Shown here in pieces: positions 36,379-46,626 of a stretch of 64,000 nucleotides of DNA. This DNA comes from Methanobrevibacter sp. YE315 (lineage in GTDB: Archaea; Methanobacteriota; Methanobacteria; Methanobacteriales; Methanobacteriaceae). Position 1 is the stretch's first letter. Each line of letters begins with the position of its first letter. The translations under genes and the position numbers were made by a program. The notes beneath the pieces are model-generated. The model was not told where the DNA came from, ran no database searches, and was given only the letters and a program-made list of their open reading frames with translations. Where the stretch lies: assembly GCF_001548675.1 (NCBI RefSeq), contig NZ_CP010834.1, positions 2,143,501 to 2,207,500 on the forward strand. The letters are read 5' to 3'.

Positions 36379-37110
36379 CTATAATTTTCTTGCAAATACT
36401 AAATATCCGCTATGACCCACCATACGTGTTTTCGGCCTTACGCCCTGAGGCCTAACTTCCAGACCACGCTCTAAGGTTTCAAAGATTTCTATATCATAAA
36501 AACCTAATTTTTTGGCAACCCTGTAAGATATTTCAGCCTGATCGATATATGGGGCATAAACCGCCAGCCATCCGCCAACATTTAAGGATTCCATTACCTC
36601 TTCAAATATCTCAAACGGCTTCGGCAAATCTAAAAATATCAAATCAATGTTGTCTTCATCAATTCCATCTTTAATGTTCTGATTTTTGACATGGATGTTG
36701 GTAATTCCGAAGTTGTCTATGTTTTTCTTGGCCACTTCAGCAAAGTCCTCACGGATTTCATATGTAAACACATCACCTTCAGGACCAACGACATTTCCAA
36801 AATTAAGTGCAATGGCTCCGGCACCGGTTCCGGCATCGACTACACGTGACCCAGCACCCAAACCAGTGTGTACTAAAACTTGCCCTATATCCTTTTGGAT
36901 AAGTATGGAACATCTTCTGTCCATTACATCAATGAAATCGTTGACGTTTGGTTTTACAATTTTAAATGAGTGGTCCAAGTGGCTTTTTACTTCATCACCA
37001 ATTTCAGCATTATCAAGGACTTCTGCCTTGATTATTCCCAAATCACTTTGAAACTCGGTTCCCGGTTTTAAAACATACTTCTTACCACGTTCATCTAAAA
37101 TCATCTTCAT
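36379..37110 (-). CDS. trmI: tRNA (adenine-N1)-methyltransferase
   Basis: TrmI methylates N1 of adenines 57/58 in the T-loop of tRNA. The 243-aa protein has a short N-terminal beta domain and a Rossmann methyltransferase with the SAM motif DAGTGAGAIALNFG (about residue 92). DLIFLDLPKPFE supplies the catalytic acidic/Pro motif, and MVGHSGYLVFARKL ends the chain. It is coupled with htpX three bases upstream. GGTGTAATT precedes the ATG. Confidence 0.93.
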   Translation of the reverse strand: MKMILDERGKKYVLKPGTEFQSDLGIIKAEVLDNAEIGDEVKSHLDHSFKIVKPNVNDFIDVMDRRCSILIQKDIGQVLVHTGLGAGSRVVDAGTGAGAIALNFGNVVGPEGDVFTYEIREDFAEVAKKNIDNFGITNIHVKNQNIKDGIDEDNIDLIFLDLPKPFEIFEEVMESLNVGGWLAVYAPYIDQAEISYRVAKKLGFYDIEIFETLERGLEVRPQGVRPKTRMVGHSGYLVFARKL

Positions 37111-37112
37111 AA

Positions 37113-38078
37113 TTACACCTGATCTTCTAATTCAGCAAGTCTTTTTACTCTTTTTAATGAATCCGGGTGAGTGGATAACAATTCCATGGCCCCATTTTTC
37201 TTAGATATTTTAACATCGGAATTGGCAAGCCTTCTTAACTCGTCATCGGAAATTCTTCCATCACCGTCAAAGTCGATTTGTCTGAAGTCGACAATATCAT
37301 TTTTTGCATTATTTATATCATTGACGAAAAATGCACGATTTGTATTTAAATCAGCGATTGTTTTCTCATCACATCTTGCAGCACCATAAGATAATTTATA
37401 TAATGCGGATACTAATGCTGCAGGTCTGTTTCCAAATTCAACACTGGCTTCATCGGCATAATATTCCCTTATTCTTGAAATGAACAGCACCAAAAGTTGT
37501 CCAAACAAGTAGAATACATAGCCTAAAATTCCAATAATGATTGTTCCGCCGTTATCTCTATCACCTGAAAACATGAATGACAATGCAATGTAATAACAAA
37601 TCATTGGAATGACACTTACGACTGTTGTCACAATCATGTCATTATGTTTGATATGGCCCATTTCATGACCAATCACGGCTTTTAGCTCATCGCGGTCCAG
37701 CAATCCTAAAATTGGGCGGGTTATTGCAATATGACCACTTCTTCTTGATCTTCCATAAGCGAATGCATTTGGAATATTGACCTCGGACAAACCTATTTCA
37801 GGCTTTGGAATTCCTGCTGCATCAGCCAATTCTTGAACCATTTGATGAATGTGAGGAGCTTCTGCCTCGGACAATGGCCTTACATTCATTGAACGTTTAA
37901 CAAGAGATGGTCCGAACCAATATTGGAGAAATACGATTATTAAACTTGCAACCATATACAAAAGCCAACTGCTTACTCCCATATACAGTCCCACCATCAT
38001 TATGAAGAAATAAACAATTGTAAACATTAAAATTGATGTAATCCACATTCTTAACTTAAGTTTCCATGTGCCTTTCAT
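37113..38078 (-). CDS. htpX: Zinc metalloprotease HtpX with EF-hand-like insertion
   Basis: A 321-aa membrane-bound M48 protease of protein quality control. Two N-terminal helices (about residues 12-33 and 38-55) precede the zinc site HEMGH (His138, Glu139, His142); the third ligand is expected in the EYYADE region (Glu near 206-210). Two more hydrophobic helices lie between. Unusually, residues 269-280 read DFDGDGRISDDE, a perfect EF-hand calcium loop, in the region after the active site. One loop alone suggests calcium regulation or a structural use. GGTGT lies four to five bases before ATG 38078; GTG at 38087 falls within it. Confidence 0.93.
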   Translation of the reverse strand: MKGTWKLKLRMWITSILMFTIVYFFIMMVGLYMGVSSWLLYMVASLIIVFLQYWFGPSLVKRSMNVRPLSEAEAPHIHQMVQELADAAGIPKPEIGLSEVNIPNAFAYGRSRRSGHIAITRPILGLLDRDELKAVIGHEMGHIKHNDMIVTTVVSVIPMICYYIALSFMFSGDRDNGGTIIIGILGYVFYLFGQLLVLFISRIREYYADEASVEFGNRPAALVSALYKLSYGAARCDEKTIADLNTNRAFFVNDINNAKNDIVDFRQIDFDGDGRISDDELRRLANSDVKISKKNGAMELLSTHPDSLKRVKRLAELEDQV

Positions 38079-38228
38079 TATTAACACCTTAATTTTTTTC
38101 CGTAAACATTACTTACCAAATGCTCACTTTAATTATATATTAATAGATTTTCATATAATAAAAAAGTTAAGCAAAAAATAATTTAACCACATCACACATA
38201 AATGTTACTATAAAGAAATGGTGATTAA

Positions 38229-39176
38229 ATGAGCGGACCATGGGTAGAAAAATATAGACCACAAAAATTAGAAGATATTGTAGGACAAAAGCAAATCGTA
38301 ACAAGATTGGAAAAATATGTAGGCGAAGAAAGCATGCCTAACTTAATGTTTACAGGTCCAGCAGGTGTTGGTAAAACAACAACAGCCTTAGCTTTAGTAA
38401 AATCAATTTTAGGAGAATACTGGAGACAAAATTTCTTAGAACTAAATGCATCCGATGCAAGAGGAATCGACACAGTAAGGGAACGCATTAAGAATTTCTG
38501 CAGATTAAAACCAGTTGGTGCGCCATTTAGAATAATATTTCTAGACGAAGTAGACAACATGACAAAAGATGCTCAACACGCTCTTCGTCGTGAAATGGAA
38601 ATGTATACAAAAACCGCTTCATTTATACTCTCATGTAACTATTCATCAAAAATTATCGACCCTATTCAATCCAGATGTGCAATATTCAGATTCGCTCCAA
38701 TCAAGGGAGAGGACATTAAAGAACGTTTGAAATTTATCTGTGAAAGCGAAGGATTTGAGGCAGAAGACAAAGGTCTTGAAACAATTGTATATTTCGCTGA
38801 AGGAGATATGCGTAAGGCCGTAAATGTATTGCAGGCTGCAGCTTCAGAAGGAGAAGCAATTACAGAAGATTCTGTTTATGAAGTCGTTTCAAAAGCCAAA
38901 CCGCAAGATATAGGAAACATGATTAACAAGGCCCTTATGGGAGATTTCATGGGCGCACGCAATATCTTAAGGGAAACCATGGTTCTGCAGGGAACCAGTG
39001 GAGAGGACATGGTTACCCAGATTTATCAGGATGTTTCCAAAAGAGTAATTGAAGGAAAAATGGATGCGAACATTTATATGGATTTAATTGAAGCAATAGC
39101 TGAATGTGATTTTAGAATTAGGGAAGGAGCCAATCCAAGAATACAGCTTGAAGCATTATTAACTCAATTCTTATAA
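38229..39176 (+). CDS. rfcS: Replication factor C small subunit
   Basis: RFC small subunit of the clamp loader that opens PCNA on primed DNA. The 315-aa AAA+ protein has Walker [10 protein letters not shown], Walker B LDEVDNM (DExD-like), and the arginine-finger SRC motif ([10 protein letters not shown]), then the collar domain. No intein is present, unlike in some methanogens. GGTGAT lies three bases before the ATG. It is followed nine bases later by rfcL, the usual archaeal arrangement. Confidence 0.97.
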   Translation: MSGPWVEKYRPQKLEDIVGQKQIVTRLEKYVGEESMPNLMFTGPAGVGKTTTALALVKSILGEYWRQNFLELNASDARGIDTVRERIKNFCRLKPVGAPFRIIFLDEVDNMTKDAQHALRREMEMYTKTASFILSCNYSSKIIDPIQSRCAIFRFAPIKGEDIKERLKFICESEGFEAEDKGLETIVYFAEGDMRKAVNVLQAAASEGEAITEDSVYEVVSKAKPQDIGNMINKALMGDFMGARNILRETMVLQGTSGEDMVTQIYQDVSKRVIEGKMDANIYMDLIEAIAECDFRIREGANPRIQLEALLTQFL

Positions 39177-39185
39177 GGTATAGAA

Positions 39186-40706
39186 ATGTTATGGACGGAC
39201 AAATACCGACCGCAGGAATTAAGTGAAGTGGTAGGTAACAAGAAAGAGATTAAGATAATCACAGATTGGGTTAATGCTTGGAAATCAAACAACCCTCAAA
39301 TACCCCTACTTTTAGTTGGCCCGCCAGGAATCGGGAAAACAACCTTGGCTCAAATCATTGCAAAAGAATTTTCAGAGTATATTGAGCTTAATGCAAGTGA
39401 TAAACGTTCACAGGACGTTATCAAAAGTACAATTGGGGAATCCTCATCTTCAAGATCACTTTTTGGAGAAGAGCACAAGCTAATTATTCTTGATGAAGTG
39501 GATGGTATTCATGGAACAAATGACCGTGGCGGAGTTAAAGCCATTGGCGAGATAATCAAAAGTTCCAAACATCCGATGATTTTAATAGCTAATGATTTCT
39601 ATTCAAAAAGACTTCAATCAATCAAGCCAAAATGCCAAGTAATCAAAATGAAAAAGGCAAGATGGAATTCCATATCCGCGCTTTTAAGAAAAATTGCAAT
39701 AGCTGAAGGAGTGGATGCAAATCCTCAGGCTTTAAAAGAAATAGCTGTGAAGTCCCAAGGGGACGTCAGATCAGCAATCAATACATTGCAGGCATTATCC
39801 GATAAGGATTCCACACTGGAAGTTGATGATGTAAAGGATATGGTTACCAAGGATACCCGTTCAGATATTTTCAATGCAATTACAGGCGTTTTGAAAAGTA
39901 AGACTCCCGCCCATGTCAAGGAAGCGCTTTGGATTGAAGAAGACCCGACACTTGTAATGGAATATATTGCAGAAAACATTCCAAGGGAATACAAGAAAAA
40001 ACATGAAATTAAAAAAGCATATGACTATATTTCAAAAGCCGATTTGTTCTTTGGAAGAACAATAACCAGCAGAAACTATGGCTATTGGAAGTATGCAACT
40101 GACTTTATGGGAATCGGGGTAAGCAATTCAAAGGATGAAACCTATAAGAAGTTCACAAAAATACAGACACCAACCATTTTCACATTAATGAGCCGCAATA
40201 GAGGAAAAAGAAATTTAAGGGACGATATAGCTCAAAAAATGTCTGATAAATTACATATCTCACATGCTATAGCCATCTCCATGTTTCCGTACCTTGAAAT
40301 AATGTTTAAAAATGATGAACTTGCCTGGGAAATTTCCGACTACCTGGAACTTGAAGATAATGAAATCAAACGATTCAGATCCAAAAAGATTCCTAAAAAA
40401 GTTGTTACAAAAATGGAAAAACAAAAAGCTCAAATGAGAGTTGAAGAACGTGACAGACGTGCTGAAGAGCTTAAGAATCAAATGATGAATGTTATTCCTG
40501 AAGTTGAACAAGAACCAGAAGATGAACTTCCATTTGAAATTCCAGGTCTTGATGGGGCAAAAGTTGAAGAAGAACCACCACAAGAAGCAGAAGAAGAAAT
40601 CATTGAAGAACCGGAACCTGTTGAAGAAGAACCTCAGGAAGAAAAAGCTGAAGAGAAAAAGGATAAAAAGAAAACCGATAAACAGGTATCATTATTCAGT
40701 TTCTAA
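39186..40706 (+). CDS. rfcL: Replication factor C large subunit with C-terminal PIP box
   Basis: The large AAA+ subunit of the archaeal clamp loader, 506 aa. Walker A is GPPGIGKTT, Walker B LDEVDGI, with the helical lid and collar following. The last 80 residues are a charged tail (Glu/Pro-rich then Lys-rich) ending KQVSLFSF, whose QxxLxxF pattern is a PCNA-interaction motif. It overlaps the next, convergent gene by 15 bases. Confidence 0.96.
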   Translation: MLWTDKYRPQELSEVVGNKKEIKIITDWVNAWKSNNPQIPLLLVGPPGIGKTTLAQIIAKEFSEYIELNASDKRSQDVIKSTIGESSSSRSLFGEEHKLIILDEVDGIHGTNDRGGVKAIGEIIKSSKHPMILIANDFYSKRLQSIKPKCQVIKMKKARWNSISALLRKIAIAEGVDANPQALKEIAVKSQGDVRSAINTLQALSDKDSTLEVDDVKDMVTKDTRSDIFNAITGVLKSKTPAHVKEALWIEEDPTLVMEYIAENIPREYKKKHEIKKAYDYISKADLFFGRTITSRNYGYWKYATDFMGIGVSNSKDETYKKFTKIQTPTIFTLMSRNRGKRNLRDDIAQKMSDKLHISHAIAISMFPYLEIMFKNDELAWEISDYLELEDNEIKRFRSKKIPKKVVTKMEKQKAQMRVEERDRRAEELKNQMMNVIPEVEQEPEDELPFEIPGLDGAKVEEEPPQEAEEEIIEEPEPVEEEPQEEKAEEKKDKKKTDKQVSLFSF

Positions 40707-41378
40707 TTTTTCCTCGATGAATTGGGCTGCCTTTACAACATTTTCTTTGTATTGGGGAGCTACATCCTCTAAAAATTCGCTGAAGGAAATAGCCAATTCA
40801 TTTTTATTTTTATTTTCTATCAATTCCTGATTGTCCATTTCTAAAAATGAATTAATCCAATCCAAAGGAACGTTAATTAAAGGATAAATCTCATCGGATT
40901 TTTTACTGAAATTCAAGCCATCGCCTGAAAATATGCCTTCAAAGATATCATTGACCTGATCATCCAAAATCAAAGGATTTACCTTTAGGTCATAATCCCC
41001 TTCATAAACTAGCTTAACGCCATATTTGCGGGTATATGGTTCCATAATCAATTCGATGATGAAATTGTCATCAGGCATTAGGATGGATGAATTTGGTTCA
41101 ATTTCCAATGCAAGATGCTTTGATGACTTTGAACATATTTTCTGGAATAGAGAATTTCTCACGACTTCGATGTCGGGATACTGCTTATTGAAGGTAGCCT
41201 GCCTTGTTCTTGAAAACTTCGAAAACCTCAGATTGTTAATGTAGATTTTTTGAGGAGTATATGAAATAAAGCGACTATCAACCCCTATGATTTTCAAAAA
41301 CTTCAATACGTCCTTTTTAGAAGTTGAAAATTCCTCTTTTTCTTCATTGAATCCTGAAACATTAAACATTAAATCCAT
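40692..41378 (-). CDS. Conserved hypothetical protein near RFC genes
   Basis: I do not recognise a family. The 228-aa soluble protein has a basic N-terminal half with [18 protein letters not shown], a mixed middle ([24 protein letters not shown]), and an acidic C-terminal helical part. No catalytic motif, cysteine cluster or membrane helix is visible. The gene overlaps the end of rfcL by 15 bases on the opposite strand and is five bases upstream of aroE's stop side, so it may be co-transcribed with aroE. Function unknown. Confidence 0.7.
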   Translation of the reverse strand: MDLMFNVSGFNEEKEEFSTSKKDVLKFLKIIGVDSRFISYTPQKIYINNLRFSKFSRTRQATFNKQYPDIEVVRNSLFQKICSKSSKHLALEIEPNSSILMPDDNFIIELIMEPYTRKYGVKLVYEGDYDLKVNPLILDDQVNDIFEGIFSGDGLNFSKKSDEIYPLINVPLDWINSFLEMDNQELIENKNKNELAISFSEFLEDVAPQYKENVVKAAQFIEEKLETE

Positions 41379-41382
41379 ATTA

Positions 41383-42234
41383 TCATTCTAAATTAAGCGT
41401 ATCTTTCAATGCCTTTTCCATTGCATCAACTGGAGCGTCCCTGCCTGTCCATATTTTAAAGCTTTCAGCGCCCTGATACAATAACATTTTGATTCCATAA
41501 ACCGGAGTTGCCCCTGCCTTAATAGCTTCTTTTAACAATACTGTTTCATTAGGATTGTAAACAGCATCGAATACGACCAAATCTTCATGCATATCCTTAG
41601 CCAGGGCAATAGGTTCGTCATTGATGTTGGGATGCATTCCGATAGGTGTTGTATCCACCAGGATATCCGCATTACTTAAACATGAACCGATTTCGGAGAT
41701 TGAATCTGCAATGACTTCACTAATCAGACCGGAACCTGCCACATCCCTTGCCAAGCTTTGGGCTCTTTCAACATTCCGGTTTAATATTGTTATTGAATCC
41801 GCACCATATTTTGCAAGATAAAATGAAATGGCCCTTGATGCTCCTCCTGCACCTGCAACCACTACACTCCTGTTTTTGATATCTGTTACTTCCTCTATCG
41901 CTTTTACAGCACCGATTCCATCGGTATTATAACCTTTCATGTCTTTAAAGTCAATTGTATTTACCGCCCCTATCAAGCCTGCAACCTCATCGATTTCATC
42001 CAAAAACTGCATAACTTCAATCTTATGGGGGATTGTGACATTGAATCCCTTTATATTTAGTGATTTGGCACCGTCAATAGCTGATTTTAAATCAGAGGGA
42101 TTGACATCAAATGCGACATAGGCATAATCCATTTCCAATTCATCAAATGCGGCATTGTGCATCGGCGGTGAAAAGCTGTGTTCAACAGGATGGCCGATTA
42201 ATCCGACAATATTTGTACTACCTTTAATATTCAT
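41383..42234 (-). CDS. aroE: Shikimate dehydrogenase
   Basis: AroE reduces 3-dehydroshikimate to shikimate with NADPH on the route to aromatic amino acids. The 283-aa protein shows the substrate-binding N-terminus GHPVEHSFSPPMHN, catalytic Lys in NVTIPHK, NADP-binding GAGGASRAISFYL, and a C-terminal YQGAESFKIWTG motif. It lies upstream of the unknown gene at 40692-41378 in the same direction. It starts divergently from hisS. Confidence 0.96.
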   Translation of the reverse strand: MNIKGSTNIVGLIGHPVEHSFSPPMHNAAFDELEMDYAYVAFDVNPSDLKSAIDGAKSLNIKGFNVTIPHKIEVMQFLDEIDEVAGLIGAVNTIDFKDMKGYNTDGIGAVKAIEEVTDIKNRSVVVAGAGGASRAISFYLAKYGADSITILNRNVERAQSLARDVAGSGLISEVIADSISEIGSCLSNADILVDTTPIGMHPNINDEPIALAKDMHEDLVVFDAVYNPNETVLLKEAIKAGATPVYGIKMLLYQGAESFKIWTGRDAPVDAMEKALKDTLNLE

Positions 42235-42319
42235 ATAATATTTTATTGATTAACAAAGATTATATAAATTTGGATATACAAATTTTAACTATAATATATC
42301 ACATACAAGGAGAGTAAAC

Positions 42320-43615
42320 ATGGAATTTACAAGACCAAGAGGTACTAGAGATTTCTTATTTGAAGAGATGAGAGAAAGAAAAAAAGCAGAAAGTACCTTA
42401 AGAAAAGTATTCGAAAGTTACGGTTATCAAGAAATCAAAACTCCATTATTTGAAGAATTAAAATTATTTACAACAAAATCTGGAGATGAAATTGTAAATC
42501 AACTATACAATTTTAAAGACAAATCAGATAGAGAATTAACATTAAGACCTGAAATAACAGCTCCAGTTGCAAGATTATACTTAAATGAACTTGAAAAAAC
42601 AGCTGCAAAACCAATTAAGCTTTATTATTATGGAAGCTGCTTTAGATATGAAAGGCCTCAAAAAGGAAGATTCAGACAATTCTGGCAGTTCGGCTGTGAA
42701 TTGATTGGTGCAAAAACACCTCAAGGCGAAGCGGAAGTTATTGCGCTATGTACAGATGCTATAAATTCCTTAGGAATTACCACCGCTGACGTTAACATAA
42801 ACCACCTTGGAATCATCAGAGGACTATTCTCACACTTCGACATTTCAACTGAAACCCAAAGCGAAATCATGGTTGTCATTGACAAAGGAGATAAAGATTT
42901 GCTTATCGAATCATTGAGCGGTGACGAACCGATTATCGACAATGACGAACTAAACCAAATATTATTGAAACTGATTGACCTTGTTGGAGATAAATCCATT
43001 ATTCCAGATGTTGAAGAATTGATTGCCCCTTACGACGAACCGAAAGAATCATTGGAAGAGCTTAAGGAATTGATTTCACTATTGGAAGCTTTCCAAGTTG
43101 AAAATTATACCCTAAACCTAGGCGTTGCAAGAGGACTTGACTACTATACAGGAATCGTCTTTGAGATTTACGTTCCTGAACTGGGCGCCCAAAAGCAGAT
43201 TTGTGGCGGAGGATCATACAGCCTAGTGAAACTCTTCGGAGGTCAAGAAGTGGAATCCACCGGTTTTGCTTTAGGTTTTGATAGATTAATGAACGCTATT
43301 GAAGAGCTAACCGATAAAGAGGAATTGCCTTCACATCTGGACGTTTATGTAGCTCCAATTTCAAAAGATGTCAGACCAAAAGCCTTTGAAATCACACAAC
43401 AATTGAGAAAGAACGGCTTTAAAACAGATGTTGACTTGAACGGCAAAAAGTTCAAGAAATTGATGAACTATGCAGACAAGATAAAGGTTGAAAAGATGGT
43501 CATCATTGGTGCCAACGATTTGGCTGACGGAAAAGTTACCGTTAAGAATATGATTAGCGGTGAACAGAACCTGGTTGATGTTGACAATATTGTCGGATAC
43601 TTAAAAGAGGAATGA
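42320..43615 (+). CDS. hisS: Histidyl-tRNA synthetase
   Basis: Class II synthetase, 431 aa. Motif 2 is seen in [21 protein letters not shown], the histidine A site as [12 protein letters not shown], and motif 3 as [10 protein letters not shown]. The C-terminal anticodon-binding domain follows ([10 protein letters not shown] onward). AAGGAGAG lies before the ATG. Its stop overlaps a possible hisI start (ATGA at 43612-43615), so it forms an operon with hisI, a PIN-ATPase gene and a TIM-barrel gene. The stand-alone HisZ regulator is excluded by the intact catalytic motifs. Confidence 0.97.
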   Translation: MEFTRPRGTRDFLFEEMRERKKAESTLRKVFESYGYQEIKTPLFEELKLFTTKSGDEIVNQLYNFKDKSDRELTLRPEITAPVARLYLNELEKTAAKPIKLYYYGSCFRYERPQKGRFRQFWQFGCELIGAKTPQGEAEVIALCTDAINSLGITTADVNINHLGIIRGLFSHFDISTETQSEIMVVIDKGDKDLLIESLSGDEPIIDNDELNQILLKLIDLVGDKSIIPDVEELIAPYDEPKESLEELKELISLLEAFQVENYTLNLGVARGLDYYTGIVFEIYVPELGAQKQICGGGSYSLVKLFGGQEVESTGFALGFDRLMNAIEELTDKEELPSHLDVYVAPISKDVRPKAFEITQQLRKNGFKTDVDLNGKKFKKLMNYADKIKVEKMVIIGANDLADGKVTVKNMISGEQNLVDVDNIVGYLKEE

Positions 43616-43617
43616 AA

Positions 43618-44025
43618 ATGGAAATAAACTTCAGACATGAAATCAATGGCGTTAAAGTGATTACTGCCATTGCACAAGATGCTAAAACAAATCAAATTCT
43701 AATGTTGGCTAACATGAACAAAGAAGCATTGATGAAAACAATCGAAACCGGCAAAGCCCACTATTGGAGCACTTCAAGAAACAAGTTATGGCTTAAAGGT
43801 GAAAGTTCAGGTCATTTTCAGGACGTTAAGGAAATCCTTGTAGACTGTGATATGGATGCCATTGTATTGAAAATTGAACAGACCGGAGCGGCTTGCCATG
43901 AAGGATATCGTTCATGTTTCTTCAGGAAATTGAACACTGAAGACGAAGTTGACATTGAAGACCTAAAAGACGAAGATTTAGAAATTATTTTAGAAAGACT
44001 AGTAAACCCGGAAGACGTGTATTGA
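43618..44025 (+). CDS. hisI: Phosphoribosyl-AMP cyclohydrolase
   Basis: HisI opens the purine ring of phosphoribosyl-AMP in the third step of histidine synthesis. The 135-aa protein holds the conserved [18 protein letters not shown] region (given in part: [10 protein letters not shown]), the metal-binding VDCDMDA and the cysteine pair region [10 protein letters not shown]. The usual HisE domain is absent, so phosphoribosyl-ATP pyrophosphatase is encoded elsewhere. ATG at 43618 has AGAGGA upstream; ATG at 43612 overlaps the hisS stop and has poor spacing. Confidence 0.96.
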   Translation: MEINFRHEINGVKVITAIAQDAKTNQILMLANMNKEALMKTIETGKAHYWSTSRNKLWLKGESSGHFQDVKEILVDCDMDAIVLKIEQTGAACHEGYRSCFFRKLNTEDEVDIEDLKDEDLEIILERLVNPEDVY

Positions 44026-44026
44026 A

Positions 44027-45871
44027 ATGAAATGCATAATACCTGACACAAGTGCTGTAATCATAGGCGCAATAAGCCAACTGCTTGAAAAGGAAGACTT
44101 GGATTATCCAGAGATTATTGTGCCAGAAGCAGTCGTTTGTGAACTTGAACACCAGGCTAACGCTAACAGATCAGAAGGTCGCAGAGGATTAAAAGAACTG
44201 CAGAAGCTGCAGGACCTCCAATATGAAGGAGAACTGTCCATCAGCTTTAAAGGAAAAAGACCTACCAATTATGACATCAGATATGCTAAAAGCGGTGAAA
44301 TCGACAGCATTATAAGAGACTTGGCCAGAAGTGAAATGGGAACACTTCTTACAAATGACAAGGTGCAGGCAGAAACCGCTAAGGCTCAAGGCATTCCAGT
44401 CTACTATTTCAAACAGGAATATCAGGAAAAGCCACTTTCCATTGAAAAATTCTTTGATGAAAACACAATGTCCATACATTTAAAGGAAAACGTAGTTCCA
44501 ATGGCTAAAAAGGGAACCCCCGGACACATTGACTTTGAAGTCTTGAATGAAAAGCGCTATTCCCACAAGGAACTTAAAGAGATTGTTGATGAAATACTTG
44601 ACAAAGCCAAAAGCGATCCAAAAACATATCTCGAAAGTGAAAAGGAAGGCTCATTTGTTGTCCAGTCCAGAGAATACAGAATTTCAATAGCTTATCCGCC
44701 ATTTTCAGAGGCTTTGGAAATCACAATTGTAAGGCCTGTGGCAAACATCAATCTAAACGAATACCATTTATCTGATAAATTGCTCGACAGAATCAGAACC
44801 AGCGCAGAAGGAATATTGATTTCAGGTTCTCCAGGAGCAGGTAAATCCACATTTGTTCAAGCAATTGCAAAATACTACTCATCTAAACTAAATAAAATTG
44901 TAAAGACCATGGAATCCCCTAGGGATTTGCAACTGCCTGATGAAATTACACAATACTCACCATTAGAGGGAAGCATGGAAAATACCGCTGACGTTCTGCT
45001 GCTTGTAAGGCCAGACTATACAATCTATGACGAGCTTAGAAAAAACAGCGATTTCAATATATTTGCAGATATGAGATTGGCCGGTGTCGGAATGATAGGG
45101 GTAGTCCACGCAACACGCCCGATAGACGCAATACAAAGGATTGCTTCAAGAGTGGAATTGGGTGTAATACCTTCAATTGTAGACACAAGCATTTACATTG
45201 AAGACGGGAAAGTCACAAGCGTTTATGAAACTAAAATGACCGTTAAAGTTCCGACTGGAATGAAGGAAGCCGACCTTGCAAGGCCGGTTATAGAAGTAAG
45301 GGACTTTGAAACTGGCGAGCTTAAAAATGAGATTTACACATATGGTGAGCAAACAATTGTAATGGACATGGATTTGGTCAATGGAAGCTCCCAAGATGAA
45401 CATTACAAATCATCCGTTGACAAGATTGCCGAAAAGGAAATCTTGAGAAAGATTAAAAAGATCCTTCCTAAAAAGGCTAAAGTTGAGGTTGAAGTAATAT
45501 CCCCCGAAAGAGCAAATATCTACATCCCAGATGAATATGTTGCGAAAATTATCGGTAAAAACGGTAAAAGAATCGCGGAAATCGAAGAGTCCATCGGAAT
45601 AAGTCTTGGAGTTGAAGTCATAGAAGACAAACCAATCAATAAAACTCCCCTTGAAGTGGATATAATCCATACTAAAAAACAGCTGATTTTAGAATTGGGA
45701 AAAGACAACGGCGGAAAAAACTTTGATGTTTATATTGAAAACGAATACTTGCTAACAGCAACCACATCCAAAAAAGGTGAAATAAAAATTAAAAGAGGAA
45801 TAGAGTTATCTGATCTCATTATTGAAGCTATTGAAATGGGATTGACAATTACTGCCGTTCAGAAAATGTGA
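44027..45871 (+). CDS. PIN domain / PilT-type ATPase / KH domain protein (COG1855)
   Basis: A 614-aa archaeal protein with three parts. A PIN nuclease-like domain (residues 1-145) starts PDTSAVIIG with acidic residues for metal binding. A RecA-like ATPase related to PilT/VirB11 has Walker A GSPGAGKST (about 266). A KH RNA-binding domain contains VAKIIGKNGKRIAEIE (about 505). Such proteins are conserved in archaea, and related proteins have been linked to ribosome or RNA processing; the exact role is unknown. It follows hisI by one base in the hisS operon, so it is coupled to translation genes. Confidence 0.88.
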   Translation: MKCIIPDTSAVIIGAISQLLEKEDLDYPEIIVPEAVVCELEHQANANRSEGRRGLKELQKLQDLQYEGELSISFKGKRPTNYDIRYAKSGEIDSIIRDLARSEMGTLLTNDKVQAETAKAQGIPVYYFKQEYQEKPLSIEKFFDENTMSIHLKENVVPMAKKGTPGHIDFEVLNEKRYSHKELKEIVDEILDKAKSDPKTYLESEKEGSFVVQSREYRISIAYPPFSEALEITIVRPVANINLNEYHLSDKLLDRIRTSAEGILISGSPGAGKSTFVQAIAKYYSSKLNKIVKTMESPRDLQLPDEITQYSPLEGSMENTADVLLLVRPDYTIYDELRKNSDFNIFADMRLAGVGMIGVVHATRPIDAIQRIASRVELGVIPSIVDTSIYIEDGKVTSVYETKMTVKVPTGMKEADLARPVIEVRDFETGELKNEIYTYGEQTIVMDMDLVNGSSQDEHYKSSVDKIAEKEILRKIKKILPKKAKVEVEVISPERANIYIPDEYVAKIIGKNGKRIAEIEESIGISLGVEVIEDKPINKTPLEVDIIHTKKQLILELGKDNGGKNFDVYIENEYLLTATTSKKGEIKIKRGIELSDLIIEAIEMGLTITAVQKM

Positions 45872-45876
45872 TAATT

Positions 45877-46626
45877 ATGAAAATAGGAGCATCAACACTT
45901 GCAGGAATAGACAACACGTTGGAACATACATTGGAATTTATTGAAAACCTGGGAATTGAATATGCTGAACTAGTCCACCAATTTCCATGTGAAGACATTG
46001 ATGCGGATTTGCTGGAAAGCTTTAATCTGAAATATTCCATCCATGCACCATTTATGGATGTTAACATTGCAGCCCTACAGGACAAAAGCAGATTGAATTC
46101 AATAAGGCAGATTAAGGATTCTATTGATTTGGCCAATGAAATCAACGCCGAAGCGGTTGTCGTTCATCCGGGATTAGCTACTTTTTTGGCCAATAAGTAT
46201 TTTTTAGATAAGGTCTATGAATTATCAAATGAATCCATCAAGGAACTTGGCGAGTATGGTAAAGATTTAGGGGTTTTGACCACTATTGAAAATATGCCCA
46301 CATTTGATGGGATGATTTATCAGAATATTGAAGATTTAGATGAACTTCTAACATCTTTGGATATGGCAATGACATTAGACATCGGCCATGCAAACCATGC
46401 AGGATATTCCGCAGAGGGCATGATTTTTGATTCCATTAAACACATACATATCCACGATAATTATGGTGATGATGATGCACACCTTGCATTAGGTGAAGGC
46501 TCTATTGATTTAAATCATATAGTAGACACTTTAGAGAATAAAAATTATGATGGCATCTACATCATTGAAGTAAATGACTACGATTCTATCAAAAAAAGTT
46601 ATGAATATATGAAAAAGAACTTCTAA
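45877..46626 (+). CDS. Sugar phosphate isomerase/epimerase family (xylose isomerase-like TIM barrel)
   Basis: A 249-aa TIM-barrel protein of the AP endonuclease 2/sugar isomerase family. Metal-binding residues appear in VVVHPGLA, TIENMPTF, TLDIGHANHAG and IHIHDNYGD, with the last Glu in IIEVND. It is not Nfo-like in length or context, so a sugar or cyclitol epimerase activity is more likely; the substrate is unknown. ATG at 45877 has GTGAT four bases before it; the GTG at 45868 is part of this ribosome site. It overlaps the convergent hef gene by four bases. Confidence 0.85.
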   Translation: MKIGASTLAGIDNTLEHTLEFIENLGIEYAELVHQFPCEDIDADLLESFNLKYSIHAPFMDVNIAALQDKSRLNSIRQIKDSIDLANEINAEAVVVHPGLATFLANKYFLDKVYELSNESIKELGEYGKDLGVLTTIENMPTFDGMIYQNIEDLDELLTSLDMAMTLDIGHANHAGYSAEGMIFDSIKHIHIHDNYGDDDAHLALGEGSIDLNHIVDTLENKNYDGIYIIEVNDYDSIKKSYEYMKKNF

